In this document: one piece after another, positions 9,178-20,805 of the stretch
How positions within the stretch are numbered: position 1 is the stretch's first letter
Layout of the letters: the number at the start of each line of letters is the position of its first letter
From: Leptospira levettii
Lineage (GTDB): Bacteria > Spirochaetota > Leptospiria > Leptospirales > Leptospiraceae
Reading direction: 5' to 3'
Assembly: GCF_002812085.1 (NCBI RefSeq)
Contig: NZ_NPDM01000004.1
Location: 209,748-273,747 of the forward strand
DNA length: 64,000 nucleotides
Program-made: the position numbers and the translations under genes
The notes under the pieces: model-generated
What the model was told of the DNA's origin: nothing
The model's input: the letters and a program-made list of their open reading frames with translations, nothing else
The model's database searches: none

Positions 9178-10260
9178 GTGGCAGATAAAAAAGGACCAAT
9201 CAAAGGGATTCGCGATCGGATCTCACAACTTTGGAATCAATATCCTAGTTGGGGGAAAATTCCTCAATTTTTGGAATTGTTAGAGAAGGGCCTCGACAAA
9301 GAGCTGTTTGTTGACCCAAATAAAAATGAAGAACCCATTCCACTGGAAGACCTACCAGTGGATGAAGTTCTCCGGAAGTCCGGTTTTATTCGGAATTTAT
9401 ACGAAAGGTTATTTCCTGTTTCACATGTCTTTCGAATGACCTTCCGTTATAATCGTGAATTTTTAGATAATTTTATGCCTCTATCCTTAAATGATTATAT
9501 AGGACGTGGTTCTTATAAATTTGTTTATAAACTTCCTTGGAACCAAGTTGTCAAAATTGGAAAATCAAAATTACCTTCCGATGTGATCTTTGGCTCCTTA
9601 TTTAAAGAAGTAGGAAGAGATTTATCTAGATTTTTAAAACCAGAGGAAATTGAACTTAGAGATTTTTTAAAAAAACAAACTTTCCGCGATTCCAAAAAAG
9701 ATGAAATTGATTTTAAGTTCAAACGATTGGGATTGGAAAGGTTACATTATTGGAAATTAAAATCGCTGATTCCTGATTTAGTTGTACCCACTCGTTTTTT
9801 TATGGGATTACGAATGAGGAAAAATCCATTTGGAATTCCAAATGTCACTCTTACACCATGTGACCAACAACCCCTTCTTGCAGGGAAACATTTAAAAGAA
9901 TTTACCATCCGTAATGAAAAATTAGACCAAAATCCGATTTTGGATAAACTATTCCCAAAATGGAAATTAAATTTTGATTCGCATCGGTTTGGAGTGATTT
10001 CCAAATCAAAACTCAAAAAAATTGCAGTAGATTTTAATCGTGTGATTGAAGTCACAAAGTATTTGGCGGAAGAAGAAAAATTAATATTTGATATTCATGC
10101 AGAAAACATCATCATCACTTTACCTGATTTTGAATTAAAAATTTTTGACTTTCATGTGTTTGATGACTATCTTTATGAACCTTCGTTAGAAAATCCTACT
10201 CCCGAGATGGACCACATCAAAATCATTGAAGAGTTTATCAAATCATTTGAATTGGATTAG
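9178..10260 (+). CDS. Divergent protein-kinase-fold protein
   Basis: I do not recognise a named family, but the residue pattern is that of a kinase-like fold. A glycine loop (YIGRGSYKFVY, about 108-117) precedes VVKIGK, whose lysine at 126 could be the ATP-binding Lys. Near the C-terminus DIHAENIII supplies Asp305 and Asn310 of a catalytic loop, and KIFDFH supplies Asp324 in DFG position. The spacing suggests an aminoglycoside-phosphotransferase or lipopolysaccharide-kinase type rather than a Ser/Thr kinase. It starts with GTG, 9 bases after the solute-binding gene, and ends 3 bases before the GT-C gene. The substrate is unknown; an envelope sugar or lipid is an inference from that neighbour. 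Confidence 0.6.
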   Translation: MADKKGPIKGIRDRISQLWNQYPSWGKIPQFLELLEKGLDKELFVDPNKNEEPIPLEDLPVDEVLRKSGFIRNLYERLFPVSHVFRMTFRYNREFLDNFMPLSLNDYIGRGSYKFVYKLPWNQVVKIGKSKLPSDVIFGSLFKEVGRDLSRFLKPEEIELRDFLKKQTFRDSKKDEIDFKFKRLGLERLHYWKLKSLIPDLVVPTRFFMGLRMRKNPFGIPNVTLTPCDQQPLLAGKHLKEFTIRNEKLDQNPILDKLFPKWKLNFDSHRFGVISKSKLKKIAVDFNRVIEVTKYLAEEEKLIFDIHAENIIITLPDFELKIFDFHVFDDYLYEPSLENPTPEMDHIKIIEEFIKSFELD

Positions 10261-10263
10261 TTC

Positions 10264-11832
10264 ATGTTTGATTTAAAACGTAATTTTATTTTTTATTATC
10301 TTTTAGTTGCCCTAGTGTTTTTGTATGCTATTTACCAAGCATACCACTGGAGGTGGATTTGTGATGATGCCTACATAAGTTTTGTGTATGCTAGAAATTT
10401 ATGGGAAGGGAATGGTTTGGTTTTTAATCTTGGGGAAAAAGTAGAAGGTTATACAAACTTTCTCTGGACCCTTTATTTATCCTTTGGTTATTTTGTAGGT
10501 ATCAAACCGCAGCTCTTATCAGTATTCACTGGAATCTTTTTTTACATTCTATTGTTGTGTTTGTTTTTTGATGCTGAAAATAAAATTTCCTTTGGTAATG
10601 TTTACCCACTCCTCATTGTCCATTTGGCATTTTTATTTCACTTGTACATATTTGCGAGTTCGGGATTGGAAACATCTCTATTTACTTTTTTTTTGAGTTG
10701 GGGATTGTTACTTTGGGAAAAACAAAACAAACGTGTGTTTGTTGTATTTTTAATAACATCACTTTTTCGGCCTGAAGGCGCTTTGTTTTTGGTTTTCGCA
10801 TCTCTGGATTGGATACGAAAGAAACAGTATAAGGAACCTATTTTTTTTGGTGTTTTGTTCTTATTTTTTTGTGGGTTACGATTTTTCTATTACGAAGATT
10901 TTTTTCCAAATACCTTTTATGCTAAAGGGAATAAAGGATGGTATTTTTCACAAGGATTCTATTATCTTTTGTATTTCTTAAAATCGTATCCATTGTTTCC
11001 GTTTGTAATTCTCCTCACTGGTATTCAGATCTTTCATATTTTTCAGACAAAAAGAGAAAATCGGCTCCTTGTTCATTCAATCTTACTTTATATCATCTAT
11101 GTATTGTATGTCGGTGGTGACTTTATGGGGAACCGGTTTTGGATTCCGATTTTACCTTTTGTCTCTTATTTGGCATTCCAAAGGATACAGTTTTGGACAA
11201 CTGAATCTCAAATTGAATCCAATCAAAAATCTCGTTTTTATCAAATATATGCTAAAAATTCGATTTTATTTGGCTTACTCTTTCTCCTTTCTTCTGCGAT
11301 TTATACCGACCCATTAAAATCCGATGGCAAACGTGTTCCTGATTGGCACGGAATTGGGGAAGAACGAATGTTTTATGAACAACATTTAATGGATGAGAGT
11401 GGGTATGATGATGGTGCTTTAGAGAAGTTTCGTGTGGCCTTTTTTGGAGCACAGGCACATTTTATTTATTATTTAAGACCCAATTTTTCGTTTGAAGCAG
11501 AGTCAGGGCTTACCGATAAACTTTTTGCAAAAAAACAAATCGATGTTAGGGGAAGAGTCGGTCACGAAACAAAACTTTCTTATGATGATTTAAATTCTCG
11601 TAAAATTGATCTATTGCTCGATAATCGACTGCCTGAATTAGATCTTCCATTTGTTACTTATACCTGGCGTTCTTTACCACTGAAGTTTTATATTTGGAAT
11701 TATGATCCAATTAAAATGAAACTACTTTGCCAAAGAAAGGATTGGAATTGTGAAGATTTAATAAAACGGTTTTTATCACAGGGTTTGGATTTAAATCAAA
11801 CAGTATTCTTTGGGAAAAACGATTCAAAATGA
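10264..11832 (+). CDS. Multi-pass GT-C-type glycosyltransferase-like membrane protein
   Basis: This 522-residue protein has about ten hydrophobic segments. The first loop contains ICDDAYISFVYARNLWEGNG followed by EKVEGYTNFLWTLY. That acidic pair and the VEGYTNFLW motif are seen in AftB-like and related polyprenyl-phosphate-dependent GT-C enzymes. It probably transfers a sugar to an envelope component on the outer face of the inner membrane. A soluble C-terminal part of about 150 residues follows the membrane region. The stop overlaps the pgeF start (ATGA), so translation is coupled. Donor and acceptor cannot be named from sequence. Confidence 0.75.
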   Translation: MFDLKRNFIFYYLLVALVFLYAIYQAYHWRWICDDAYISFVYARNLWEGNGLVFNLGEKVEGYTNFLWTLYLSFGYFVGIKPQLLSVFTGIFFYILLLCLFFDAENKISFGNVYPLLIVHLAFLFHLYIFASSGLETSLFTFFLSWGLLLWEKQNKRVFVVFLITSLFRPEGALFLVFASLDWIRKKQYKEPIFFGVLFLFFCGLRFFYYEDFFPNTFYAKGNKGWYFSQGFYYLLYFLKSYPLFPFVILLTGIQIFHIFQTKRENRLLVHSILLYIIYVLYVGGDFMGNRFWIPILPFVSYLAFQRIQFWTTESQIESNQKSRFYQIYAKNSILFGLLFLLSSAIYTDPLKSDGKRVPDWHGIGEERMFYEQHLMDESGYDDGALEKFRVAFFGAQAHFIYYLRPNFSFEAESGLTDKLFAKKQIDVRGRVGHETKLSYDDLNSRKIDLLLDNRLPELDLPFVTYTWRSLPLKFYIWNYDPIKMKLLCQRKDWNCEDLIKRFLSQGLDLNQTVFFGKNDSK

Positions 11833-12563
11833 AACAATCTGTATTCGTTTCGTATGGAAAGATTACCTATGGCACTTTCGGGAAAGAAGAACTCCTAAAT
11901 ACGAGCTCGGAAAACCAAATGTTTCCCAAAACAGCCAAGGATTGGCTCCTATATACGAAAGAGGTTTTTTCTAAAACCTATTCAAATCCAACGTATCAGA
12001 TCCATACTTTAGGCCAAGTTCATGGTGCTCATATTGAAAGGATTCCTTCTGAAACAAATCACAATCCAGTTTTAGAAATAAAAGAGGGAGACGGACTATT
12101 TTCATCACAAAAAAACCAAGTTTTAGTTGTGAGAACTGCAGATTGTGTGCCAGTATTCCTTTATTCCACAAAACGTCCGTTTGTTTCTATCCTCCATTCA
12201 GGTTGGAAAGGTACAAGTTTAGGAATTACTGAGAAAATGATCGAAAAACTGATCAGTGATGGTTATTCGTTTGAGGAATTGGTTCTCGAACTAGGGCCTT
12301 ATATCCAAAGAACCCATTATGAAGTGGGAGAAGATGTTGCTGTTTTATTTGCTGAATTAGGAATTGATGTATGTATACCCAAAGGAGGTGGTAAGTATCT
12401 TTTGGATGTAGGACTTGCAATTTCTAAGAGAGTGGAAGAGCGGTTTGGTGGGAACATCCGAATTGTCAATCAACATACAGATGTGTTCCAAAGCCCTCTT
12501 TACTTTAGTCATAGGACCAAAGAAGAGGGTCGGAATTTGAACTTTATACTTTGGGAATCTTAA
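11829..12563 (+). CDS. pgeF: Peptidoglycan editing factor / YfiH multicopper-oxidase-like protein
   Basis: This 244-residue protein belongs to the YfiH/PgeF (DUF152) family, which in E. coli clears misincorporated serine from muropeptides and is also described as a purine nucleoside phosphorylase/laccase-like enzyme. The metal-site pattern is visible in LGQVHGAHI (His), VVRTADCVPVFLY (Cys) and SILHSGWKG (His), followed by LGPYIQRTHYEVG. The start overlaps the upstream GT-C gene by 4 bases. The 3' end overlaps the converging receiver gene by 20 bases. The family is secure; the physiological role here is inferred. Confidence 0.92.
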   Translation: MKQSVFVSYGKITYGTFGKEELLNTSSENQMFPKTAKDWLLYTKEVFSKTYSNPTYQIHTLGQVHGAHIERIPSETNHNPVLEIKEGDGLFSSQKNQVLVVRTADCVPVFLYSTKRPFVSILHSGWKGTSLGITEKMIEKLISDGYSFEELVLELGPYIQRTHYEVGEDVAVLFAELGIDVCIPKGGGKYLLDVGLAISKRVEERFGGNIRIVNQHTDVFQSPLYFSHRTKEEGRNLNFILWES

Positions 12564-12954
12564 TCAACGTTTCTTTGATTTTTTCTAAGATTTTTTCACG
12601 TTTGATCGGTTTTACGATATAGTCCATTGCACCGTTTTCTAACAGTGCTTTGATGACGGAAGGAGTGTTTTCTTCCGAGATAAAAAGAATCCTCGGTAAT
12701 ACTCCCATTTCTTTCATGTCCCAAAATGCAGCATAACCATCTACTTCTGGTAAAAAGATTTCAATGGTGACAAGGTCAATTTGTTGGCGATTTTCCTTGT
12801 ACAGTTTAAGAAGTTCTTTTCCCGTTTCCGCAATTCCGATGATTTTGAATCCTTCTGATTCCAAAATCTGTTGGAGTTGTTTCGACTGAAATTTGGAATT
12901 CTCAGCAATGAGAATCTGATATGGTCTACCTGTCGGTCCTATGCCTGCTTGCAT
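12544..12954 (-). CDS. Single-domain response regulator with Glu at the phospho-acceptor site
   Basis: This 136-residue CheY-like receiver has no output domain. The beta-3 end reads LVTIEIFLPEVDG where normal receivers have a phosphorylatable Asp; here the residue is Glu65 (codon GAA on the minus strand). The acidic pocket is weakened to AEN (Glu18, Asn19 instead of Asp pairs). Ser93 and Lys115 (VKP) are kept. Such a protein probably cannot be phosphorylated normally and may sit in an active-like state; that is inference. It is last in the pgm-argD-leuB run, 15 bases after leuB. Confidence 0.85.
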   Translation of the reverse strand: MQAGIGPTGRPYQILIAENSKFQSKQLQQILESEGFKIIGIAETGKELLKLYKENRQQIDLVTIEIFLPEVDGYAAFWDMKEMGVLPRILFISEENTPSVIKALLENGAMDYIVKPIKREKILEKIKETLIKIPKV

Positions 12955-12969
12955 GATGTTCTACGTACC

Positions 12970-15259
<2,290 letters not shown>

Positions 15260-15263
<4 letters not shown>

Positions 15264-17014
15264 AATAGGCCTGCTAGTTTTAAAAATTCAGTTTCAGCGA
15301 GGGAAATTTCTTGTCCAAGTGATTCCCATAGAGATGGGATCTCGGATGTTTTTTTCGGTTTTTTTAGGGAAGCAAACGAAGAATAAACTTTTACCTTAGG
15401 TTCTGTCCCCGAAGGACGAATGGTGAGTTTAGCATTACCTTCCAATTCTACTTGGATCACATTTGACTTTGGCATTCCTTTGAATACAGAAGTTTTGCTT
15501 TTACCTGAAGCCGTTTGTGTTTCATAGTCTAACACTCCCACAACCTTTCTTCCCCCAATTAACTTTCCAATGAGGTTTTCTTTTCGTAAGGCCTCGATGG
15601 ATTCTTTGATTTTGGTTTGTCCCGAACTTCCTTCTAAGGTAAGTGAATATAGGCTTTCGCGGTAAAGTCCATACTTCAGGTAAATTTCATTCAGGTAAGA
15701 GAGTAGGTCTCCTTTTTCAGCGAGGATCTCTACAAACAAAAGTGCACTCGAAAGAGAGTCTTTATCGCGAACAAATGGTACGGGTAAGTATCCATAGGAT
15801 TCTTCTCCGCCAAATAGAAACAAATTGTTTTTCTTTGTTTCTATTTGTTTCATTTCTTCAGCGATGTATTTGAATCCGGTGAGGACATTTTTGATTTTGA
15901 TTCCATTTTTTTTGGCAATGGCTTCTTGTAAGTCAGTTGTGACAATGGTTTTCACTAAGTGGTAAACTTTGCCTTTTGCCTTTTTTTGTTCACAAAGATA
16001 AGCCGCCATAATGGAACCAATTTGGTTTCCATTCAGATACTCATATTCCCCATCGGACTTGCGAACACCCACTCCCAATCTGTCAGCGTCAGGGTCTGTG
16101 GCAATGAACACTTCTGCTTTTTTCTTTTTAGCATGAAACTCACATAAGGCGAGAGCATCCTTTTCTTCTGGGTTTGGGTATTTGACCGTTGGAAATTCGC
16201 CATCTGGTTTTTTTTGTTCTGGTACTAAAAACACAGATTTGTATCCAAAAAAGGATAACATCTCTTTCATATATTCCCCACCTGTCCCATGTAACGGAGA
16301 GTATACGATTTTTAAGTTGGTACGAGTTTTTGGTTTTGCTTTGGACTGGATTTTTGCTTTTTTTAATTCTTTTAAGTAACTTTTAAAACAATCAGTTCCC
16401 ACCGACTTCACAAATTTTTTATAAACTTTGTCTGTTTTGGAAAGCATTGGGATGGAAGTCCAATCTTCAATTTCACCAATTCGTTTGATGATGAGTGCAT
16501 CGTCTGGTGGGACAAGTTGTCCTCCATCAGCAAGATAAGCTTTGAATCCGTTGTATTCAGGAGGATTATGAGAAGCAGTGATGACAATTCCACCACTTGC
16601 TTTGTAATACCGAATGGCATACGATAAAAGTGGGGTAGGTGTTACCTTAGGGAATAAATGAACGGTAACTCCAAGGGTAGCACCAATGCCTGCAGAAAGT
16701 TCAGCGAATTCTTTAGATAACCTTCGGGAATCATAAGCAATGACAATTGATGGTTTTTCTTTTGTGTCTCTTAGATAACTTAAAAAACCTAGAGCAGCAC
16801 GACCCACTGTATAGAGGTTCATTTTGCCTATTCCATTTCCGATTTTCCCTCGGATCCCTCCCGTACCAAAACTGAGAGGGTGTGCATATGAATCGACGAG
16901 TTCCGAGGTGATTCCTTTTTGCCAATCTTCGTATGCCTTTTTGGCTTCGGATTGGATTTCTGTAGAAAAAGGTGATTTCGTCCAAGATAGGATATTGTCT
17001 TCTGGTTTCAACAT
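15260..17014 (-). CDS. Phosphoglucomutase/phosphomannomutase
   Basis: This 584-residue alpha-D-phosphohexomutase interconverts hexose 1- and 6-phosphates, supplying precursors for nucleotide sugars. The catalytic serine loop is ITASHNPPEYNG, the magnesium loop is ATDPDADRLGVG, the sugar-binding loop is GGEESYGYL, and the phosphate loop is RPSGTEPKVKVY. The length is like the PgcA type of Firmicutes. Glucose versus mannose preference cannot be decided. It leads an apparent four-gene run with argD, leuB and the receiver. Its start is 46 bases from the divergent aminotransferase. Confidence 0.92.
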
Positions 17015-17060
17015 AGCTTACATACTAATCTTTTGAAGCTAAGTTGTCTGGAAATCAATT

Positions 17061-18149
17061 TTGGAACCAAGAGAATTTTTCATAGAAGATAGACTGGAAC
17101 GATTCCGTCTGAACGCATTTTGTAATTTAGGGGAAAGTGGGCTATCTCACTTTACGATGGAGGAAATGCTTTCCATGGCGGGTCTTCATTGGAAAGATCT
17201 TTCTCAAATTCCGATGTATGATGCACCAAACCAAGGCTCATACGACCTCCGTTTGGCCATTGCCAATTTGTATCCAGGTGTTTCACCTGAAGAAGTGCTT
17301 GTGACAACGGGAACGGGTGAGGCCTTGTACATTGTTTTCCAACTTTTGGTGAAACCGAAAGATTCCCTTGCTCTCGTTTGGCCAGCTTTCCAAGCCTTGT
17401 ATGAAATCCCAAAAATGCTAGGTGCTAACATCCTCCCAATTCCCTATACAAATGCTTTTTCCGCATCTACTTGGGAGGGAATCGAAGCCGATCTCTATTT
17501 GATCAACCACCCTCACAATCCGTCTGGTATGACGTTTGCCACAAACGAGTGGGACTCACTTCTCAAACTCTTACAACGAAAAAAGAAAACAGTAGTGTTC
17601 GATGAACATTACCGATTTTTACCAAAAGGTGGGGGAATGGGGAAAACAGGAGTGGATCCCAAACAAAAATTTTACGGAACAGGTTCTTTTACGAAATGTT
17701 TTGGTGTAACAGGACTTAGGGTAGGATGGCTCATCGCAGACAAAGACTTTATCAAACGAGCACGGTCGTTTAAGGATTATCTCACACACACGGTGAACCC
17801 TCTCTCTGAACGAATTGCACTTGGGCTTCTCAAGGAAAAAGAAACTTTCCTTCCAAACATTCAAACACGTGTTCAAAATAATATAGATCATTTTACTTCT
17901 GTTTGGCGAGAGTTCCCAAAGGTAGAATTTTTTTCCCCACCAGAAGGTGGTCTTGTTGGTTGGTTACAAATCCAAAATAGTATCAGATCTGAAGACTACG
18001 CAGACAAACTGTTTGATCGCACAGGTGTGTTTGTTTTACCTGGATCCAATTTTGAAATGGAAGGATTCCTTCGGATTGGTTTTGGTGCAAAGGAAGATGT
18101 GTTTTTAGAAGGACTAAAACGGTGGAAATCATGTACGGATCTCATTTAA
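17061..18149 (+). CDS. Class I/II pyridoxal-phosphate aminotransferase
   Basis: This 362-residue fold-type I aminotransferase has unknown substrate. NHPHNPSGMTF gives the cofactor-binding Asn, VFDEHYRFL the Asp and Tyr, and GSFTKCFGVTGLRVGWLI the Schiff-base lysine. The start is TTG at 17061: an in-frame stop at 17040-17042 leaves no ATG or GTG upstream, and the next ATG (17157) would remove the conserved RFRLNAFCNLGESG region. It may act in amino-acid metabolism, for example on histidinol-phosphate-like or capreomycidine-like substrates, but nothing in context settles this. It overlaps the next gene by about 19 bases. Confidence 0.85.
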   Translation: MEPREFFIEDRLERFRLNAFCNLGESGLSHFTMEEMLSMAGLHWKDLSQIPMYDAPNQGSYDLRLAIANLYPGVSPEEVLVTTGTGEALYIVFQLLVKPKDSLALVWPAFQALYEIPKMLGANILPIPYTNAFSASTWEGIEADLYLINHPHNPSGMTFATNEWDSLLKLLQRKKKTVVFDEHYRFLPKGGGMGKTGVDPKQKFYGTGSFTKCFGVTGLRVGWLIADKDFIKRARSFKDYLTHTVNPLSERIALGLLKEKETFLPNIQTRVQNNIDHFTSVWREFPKVEFFSPPEGGLVGWLQIQNSIRSEDYADKLFDRTGVFVLPGSNFEMEGFLRIGFGAKEDVFLEGLKRWKSCTDLI

Positions 18150-18889
18150 GACAAAGCCTACAACTCTTTCCTGGCATCGGCGAAAAAAAAGAAAAACAAT
18201 TGTTTGGTGCTCAGGTGTATGATTGGACATCTCTCATCCAATACCAAAAAACAACAAATGATCCCCTTTTGCCTTCTGTATCCATACTAGAAGAACGTTT
18301 GGAACAATTGGAAACGGAATTCCAAGAAGCAAATTTTACTTTTTTCACAAATGAACTTCCAAACCTTGAGTATTGGAGGTTATGGCAAAACTTTCCAGAA
18401 CGATTTTGTTTTTTAGACATTGAGACCACAGGGATATCTGAGTCTTCAGTGACAACGGTTGTGAGTCTGTTTCAAAACGAAACCATTCGTACCTTTGAAC
18501 GAGGAAAAGACTTAGAATTTTTATTTGATTCCATTTTTCCTGAAGACATCATCGTTACCTATAATGGCAGGAGATTTGATATTCCCTTTTTAGAAAGAGA
18601 ATTCCACTACCGTGTGAAAAATCCACAATTGGATCTGATGAATCTCTTACATTCCATTGGGATCAAAGGGGGCTTAAAAAAATCAGAAATCCAACTAGGC
18701 CTCGTGCGACCAGAAGCCATTGCGGGGATGGATGGAAGGGAAGCACCACTACTTTGGTATTCCTACCAACAAACAAACAATAAAGATGCACTTGAAAAAC
18801 TAATCGCGTATAACAGAGAAGATACGAAAAACCTTAAAATTGTATTAGAGAAAACAATTGATTTGTTAACTGAGAACCGACTTTTTTAG
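18131..18889 (+). CDS. YprB-like ribonuclease-H-fold exonuclease
   Basis: This 252-residue protein carries an exonuclease-type RNase H fold domain of the YprB/RNase_H_2 group. The acidic residues are in FCFLDIETTG (DxE), VTYNGRRFDIPFLEREF (Asp) and LIAYNREDTKNL (Asp). LDLMNLLH and GREAPLLWYSYQ are also typical of YprB. ATG 18131 is preferred because GGTGG lies just upstream; a GTG at 18122 is possible. It is translated in a frame overlapping the end of the aminotransferase gene. The nucleic-acid substrate is unknown; a DNA-repair role would be a guess. Confidence 0.82.
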   Translation: MYGSHLRQSLQLFPGIGEKKEKQLFGAQVYDWTSLIQYQKTTNDPLLPSVSILEERLEQLETEFQEANFTFFTNELPNLEYWRLWQNFPERFCFLDIETTGISESSVTTVVSLFQNETIRTFERGKDLEFLFDSIFPEDIIVTYNGRRFDIPFLEREFHYRVKNPQLDLMNLLHSIGIKGGLKKSEIQLGLVRPEAIAGMDGREAPLLWYSYQQTNNKDALEKLIAYNREDTKNLKIVLEKTIDLLTENRLF

Positions 18890-19317
18890 TGTGGGCCGTA
18901 CATATACTCTCTGAGGATATGCATCTCGGCTTCGGTTTTACTGAGTTTTGTTTTGACGGCATCCCCAATGGAAATGAGTCCAATGATCTTATCACCATCT
19001 AATACTGGCATGTGGCGAAATCGTTTTGTGATCATATTTTTTAAAATATCATCCACATCTTCGTCTGGACCTGCAACCGTGAGTTGAGTGGTCATCACGT
19101 CTTTTAATTTGATTTTATCCAAATTAGCATGGTCTTTGGCAACCACACGCATTAGGTCTCTCTCTGTAAAGATACCAACAAGTTTTCCTTGGAAGGTCAC
19201 AATGAGTGATCCGACTTTGGCACCCACCATCATCTGAGTGGCTTCCAAAACATTTCTATCTTCTTCGATGGAAAGAACGGAGGAGGCTTTGTCTTTGAGG
19301 ATTTCTTTTACGGACAT
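18886..19317 (-). CDS. Tandem CBS-domain protein
   Basis: This 143-residue protein is made of two CBS motifs and little else. The first spans about residues 10-62 (VLEATQMMVGAKVGSLIV, GIFTERDLMRVVA) and the second about 70-125 (VDDILKNMITKRFRHMPVLD, GLISIGDAVKTKL). CBS pairs bind adenosine nucleotides and act as energy or ligand sensors. Stand-alone forms such as this often regulate a partner in trans, but no partner is evident. Its end overlaps the converging YprB gene by 4 bases. Confidence 0.92.
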   Translation of the reverse strand: MSVKEILKDKASSVLSIEEDRNVLEATQMMVGAKVGSLIVTFQGKLVGIFTERDLMRVVAKDHANLDKIKLKDVMTTQLTVAGPDEDVDDILKNMITKRFRHMPVLDGDKIIGLISIGDAVKTKLSKTEAEMHILREYMYGPH

Positions 19318-19392
19318 GACACACTTGGTGTAACGGAATTCGGGGAGATAGCAAGAAATTTTTAAAAGAGGAGGGAAGAGAAAACGGGTTTT

Positions 19393-19465
<73 letters not shown>

Positions 19466-19476
19466 GTTTCTTTTCT

Positions 19477-19550
19477 TGGGCCTGACAAGACTTGAACTTG
19501 TGACCCCTCGCTTATCAAGCGAGTGCTCTAACCAACTGAGCTACAGGCCC
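19477..19550 (-). tRNA. tRNA-Ile (anticodon GAT)
   Basis: Read on the minus strand, 74 bases fold as a tRNA. The acceptor arm is GGGCCTG with CAGGCCC, the anticodon loop is TTGATAA, and the T-loop is GTTCAAGTC. CCA is not encoded. The order Ile then Ala is that of many rRNA operon spacers, but no rRNA flanks it here. Confidence 0.97.
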
Positions 19551-19561
19551 GGGATACGAAC

Positions 19562-19590
19562 AGTATTTTTCGAGAGGGGTCTATGGGCAA
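19562..19590 (-). promoter_or_regulatory. Candidate sigma-70 promoter for the tRNA-Ile/tRNA-Ala pair
   Basis: On the minus strand TTGCCC (19590-19585) and AATACT (19567-19562) are separated by 17 bases. The second box ends 11 bases before the tRNA-Ile 5' end. Boxes match the consensus at four of six positions each, so this is a position-supported prediction. Confidence 0.5.
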
Positions 19591-19629
19591 TCTTTTTTTG
19601 GGATTATTTTGCAAACCCCAAGAGAATTT

Positions 19630-20802
19630 TCATTCGGTGATTTCTAAGATCAAATCATCTAACAAAAGTAATGCTTCCTTTTTCCATTGGAAAACTCCAC
19701 TTACGATGGAACAGAGCCCTTGTTTTTCCCATTTATGAATGGTTTCAATGTATTTGGTTTGTGTAGGAAGTTCTAAATAGGTTTGAAAAAACTCTAAATA
19801 TTGAAACGGAGAAAATAACCGAAAGAGTGTGAGGGCAAGTTCCGTGTTTGGGGTTGCCTCTTCATATTGATTTTTAGGAGGTTTTTTTTGGTAGGTCATC
19901 GCATTTCTTGGATTCCCATACCGAGAACCTTCGATAAAGCCATGGGCACCGGGTCCAATTCCAAGATAGGGTTCATAGGTCCAATACTTAAGGTTGTGTT
20001 TGGATTCGAAACCTGGTTTGGCATAATTGGAAACTTCATACCATCGGTATCCATTTTTTTCCATTAACTCTGGTAAGGTGAGTAAAATTTCTGATTGGAT
20101 CTTCTCTTCGGGTTCACTTTTTTTGCGATCCTTTACATCTCGTGAATACTGGGTCCCTTTTTCCAATGTGAGAGAATACAAACTTAAATGGGGTAAACCC
20201 GCTTCTAAAAAATATGCTAAGTCGGAAAAAAAATCAGACTCTTGTAAACCTGGAATTCCATACATCAAATCAATTCCCACACGTTTAATGGGGGAACTTG
20301 TCAAGGTGCAAAGAAGAGAGTCATATTTTTCTTTGTCATAATGCCTTCCCAAAAATTCCAAACCAATTGGATTACGTGTTTGTACACCCACATTCACACG
20401 GTTGATCCCAATCTTTGCATACTCGTCGAGTAAGTTTGGACTAAGGTCTTCTGGGTTTACTTCGATCGAGATTTCGGTTTCTTTGGCAAACTCAAATTCG
20501 GATCGAAGGAAGTGGAGGAAGTTTACCCAATGTTTTGTTGTTGCCTTTGATGGTGTCCCACCTCCGAAAAAAACAGTATCAATGGTTTTGTTTTTTAAGT
20601 TCGGAAAATGAGAGATTCGTTCTAATACTTCTTTTTGGTAAGAAGAAAAGAGCGACATTTCATCGTTAGCTGGTCCACTTCCAATTCCTTCTGAATAAAA
20701 ATCACAATAATCACATTTTTTGAAACAATAGGGAAAATGTACATAGATCCCCAAAAAGGAATTTCTGACTTGCCAGATGGTTTCATTTGTTGTTTGTTTC
20801 AT
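19630..20802 (-). CDS. hemW: HemW-like radical SAM protein (coproporphyrinogen oxidase homologue)
   Basis: This 390-residue radical SAM protein of the HemN/HemW family has the cluster motif in YVHFPYCFKKCDYCDFYSEG (CxxxCxxC). FFGGGTPS, EISIEVNPEDL, RVNVGVQTRN and GIDLMYGIPG follow, and a HemN C-terminal domain begins near KHNLKYW. The length and the short N-terminus favour HemW, a haem chaperone, over the oxygen-independent oxidase HemN. Its ATG is only 3 bases from the ATG of the divergent exported protein. HemW versus HemN function is inferred. Confidence 0.88.
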   Translation of the reverse strand: MKQTTNETIWQVRNSFLGIYVHFPYCFKKCDYCDFYSEGIGSGPANDEMSLFSSYQKEVLERISHFPNLKNKTIDTVFFGGGTPSKATTKHWVNFLHFLRSEFEFAKETEISIEVNPEDLSPNLLDEYAKIGINRVNVGVQTRNPIGLEFLGRHYDKEKYDSLLCTLTSSPIKRVGIDLMYGIPGLQESDFFSDLAYFLEAGLPHLSLYSLTLEKGTQYSRDVKDRKKSEPEEKIQSEILLTLPELMEKNGYRWYEVSNYAKPGFESKHNLKYWTYEPYLGIGPGAHGFIEGSRYGNPRNAMTYQKKPPKNQYEEATPNTELALTLFRLFSPFQYLEFFQTYLELPTQTKYIETIHKWEKQGLCSIVSGVFQWKKEALLLLDDLILEITE

Positions 20803-20805
20803 GTG

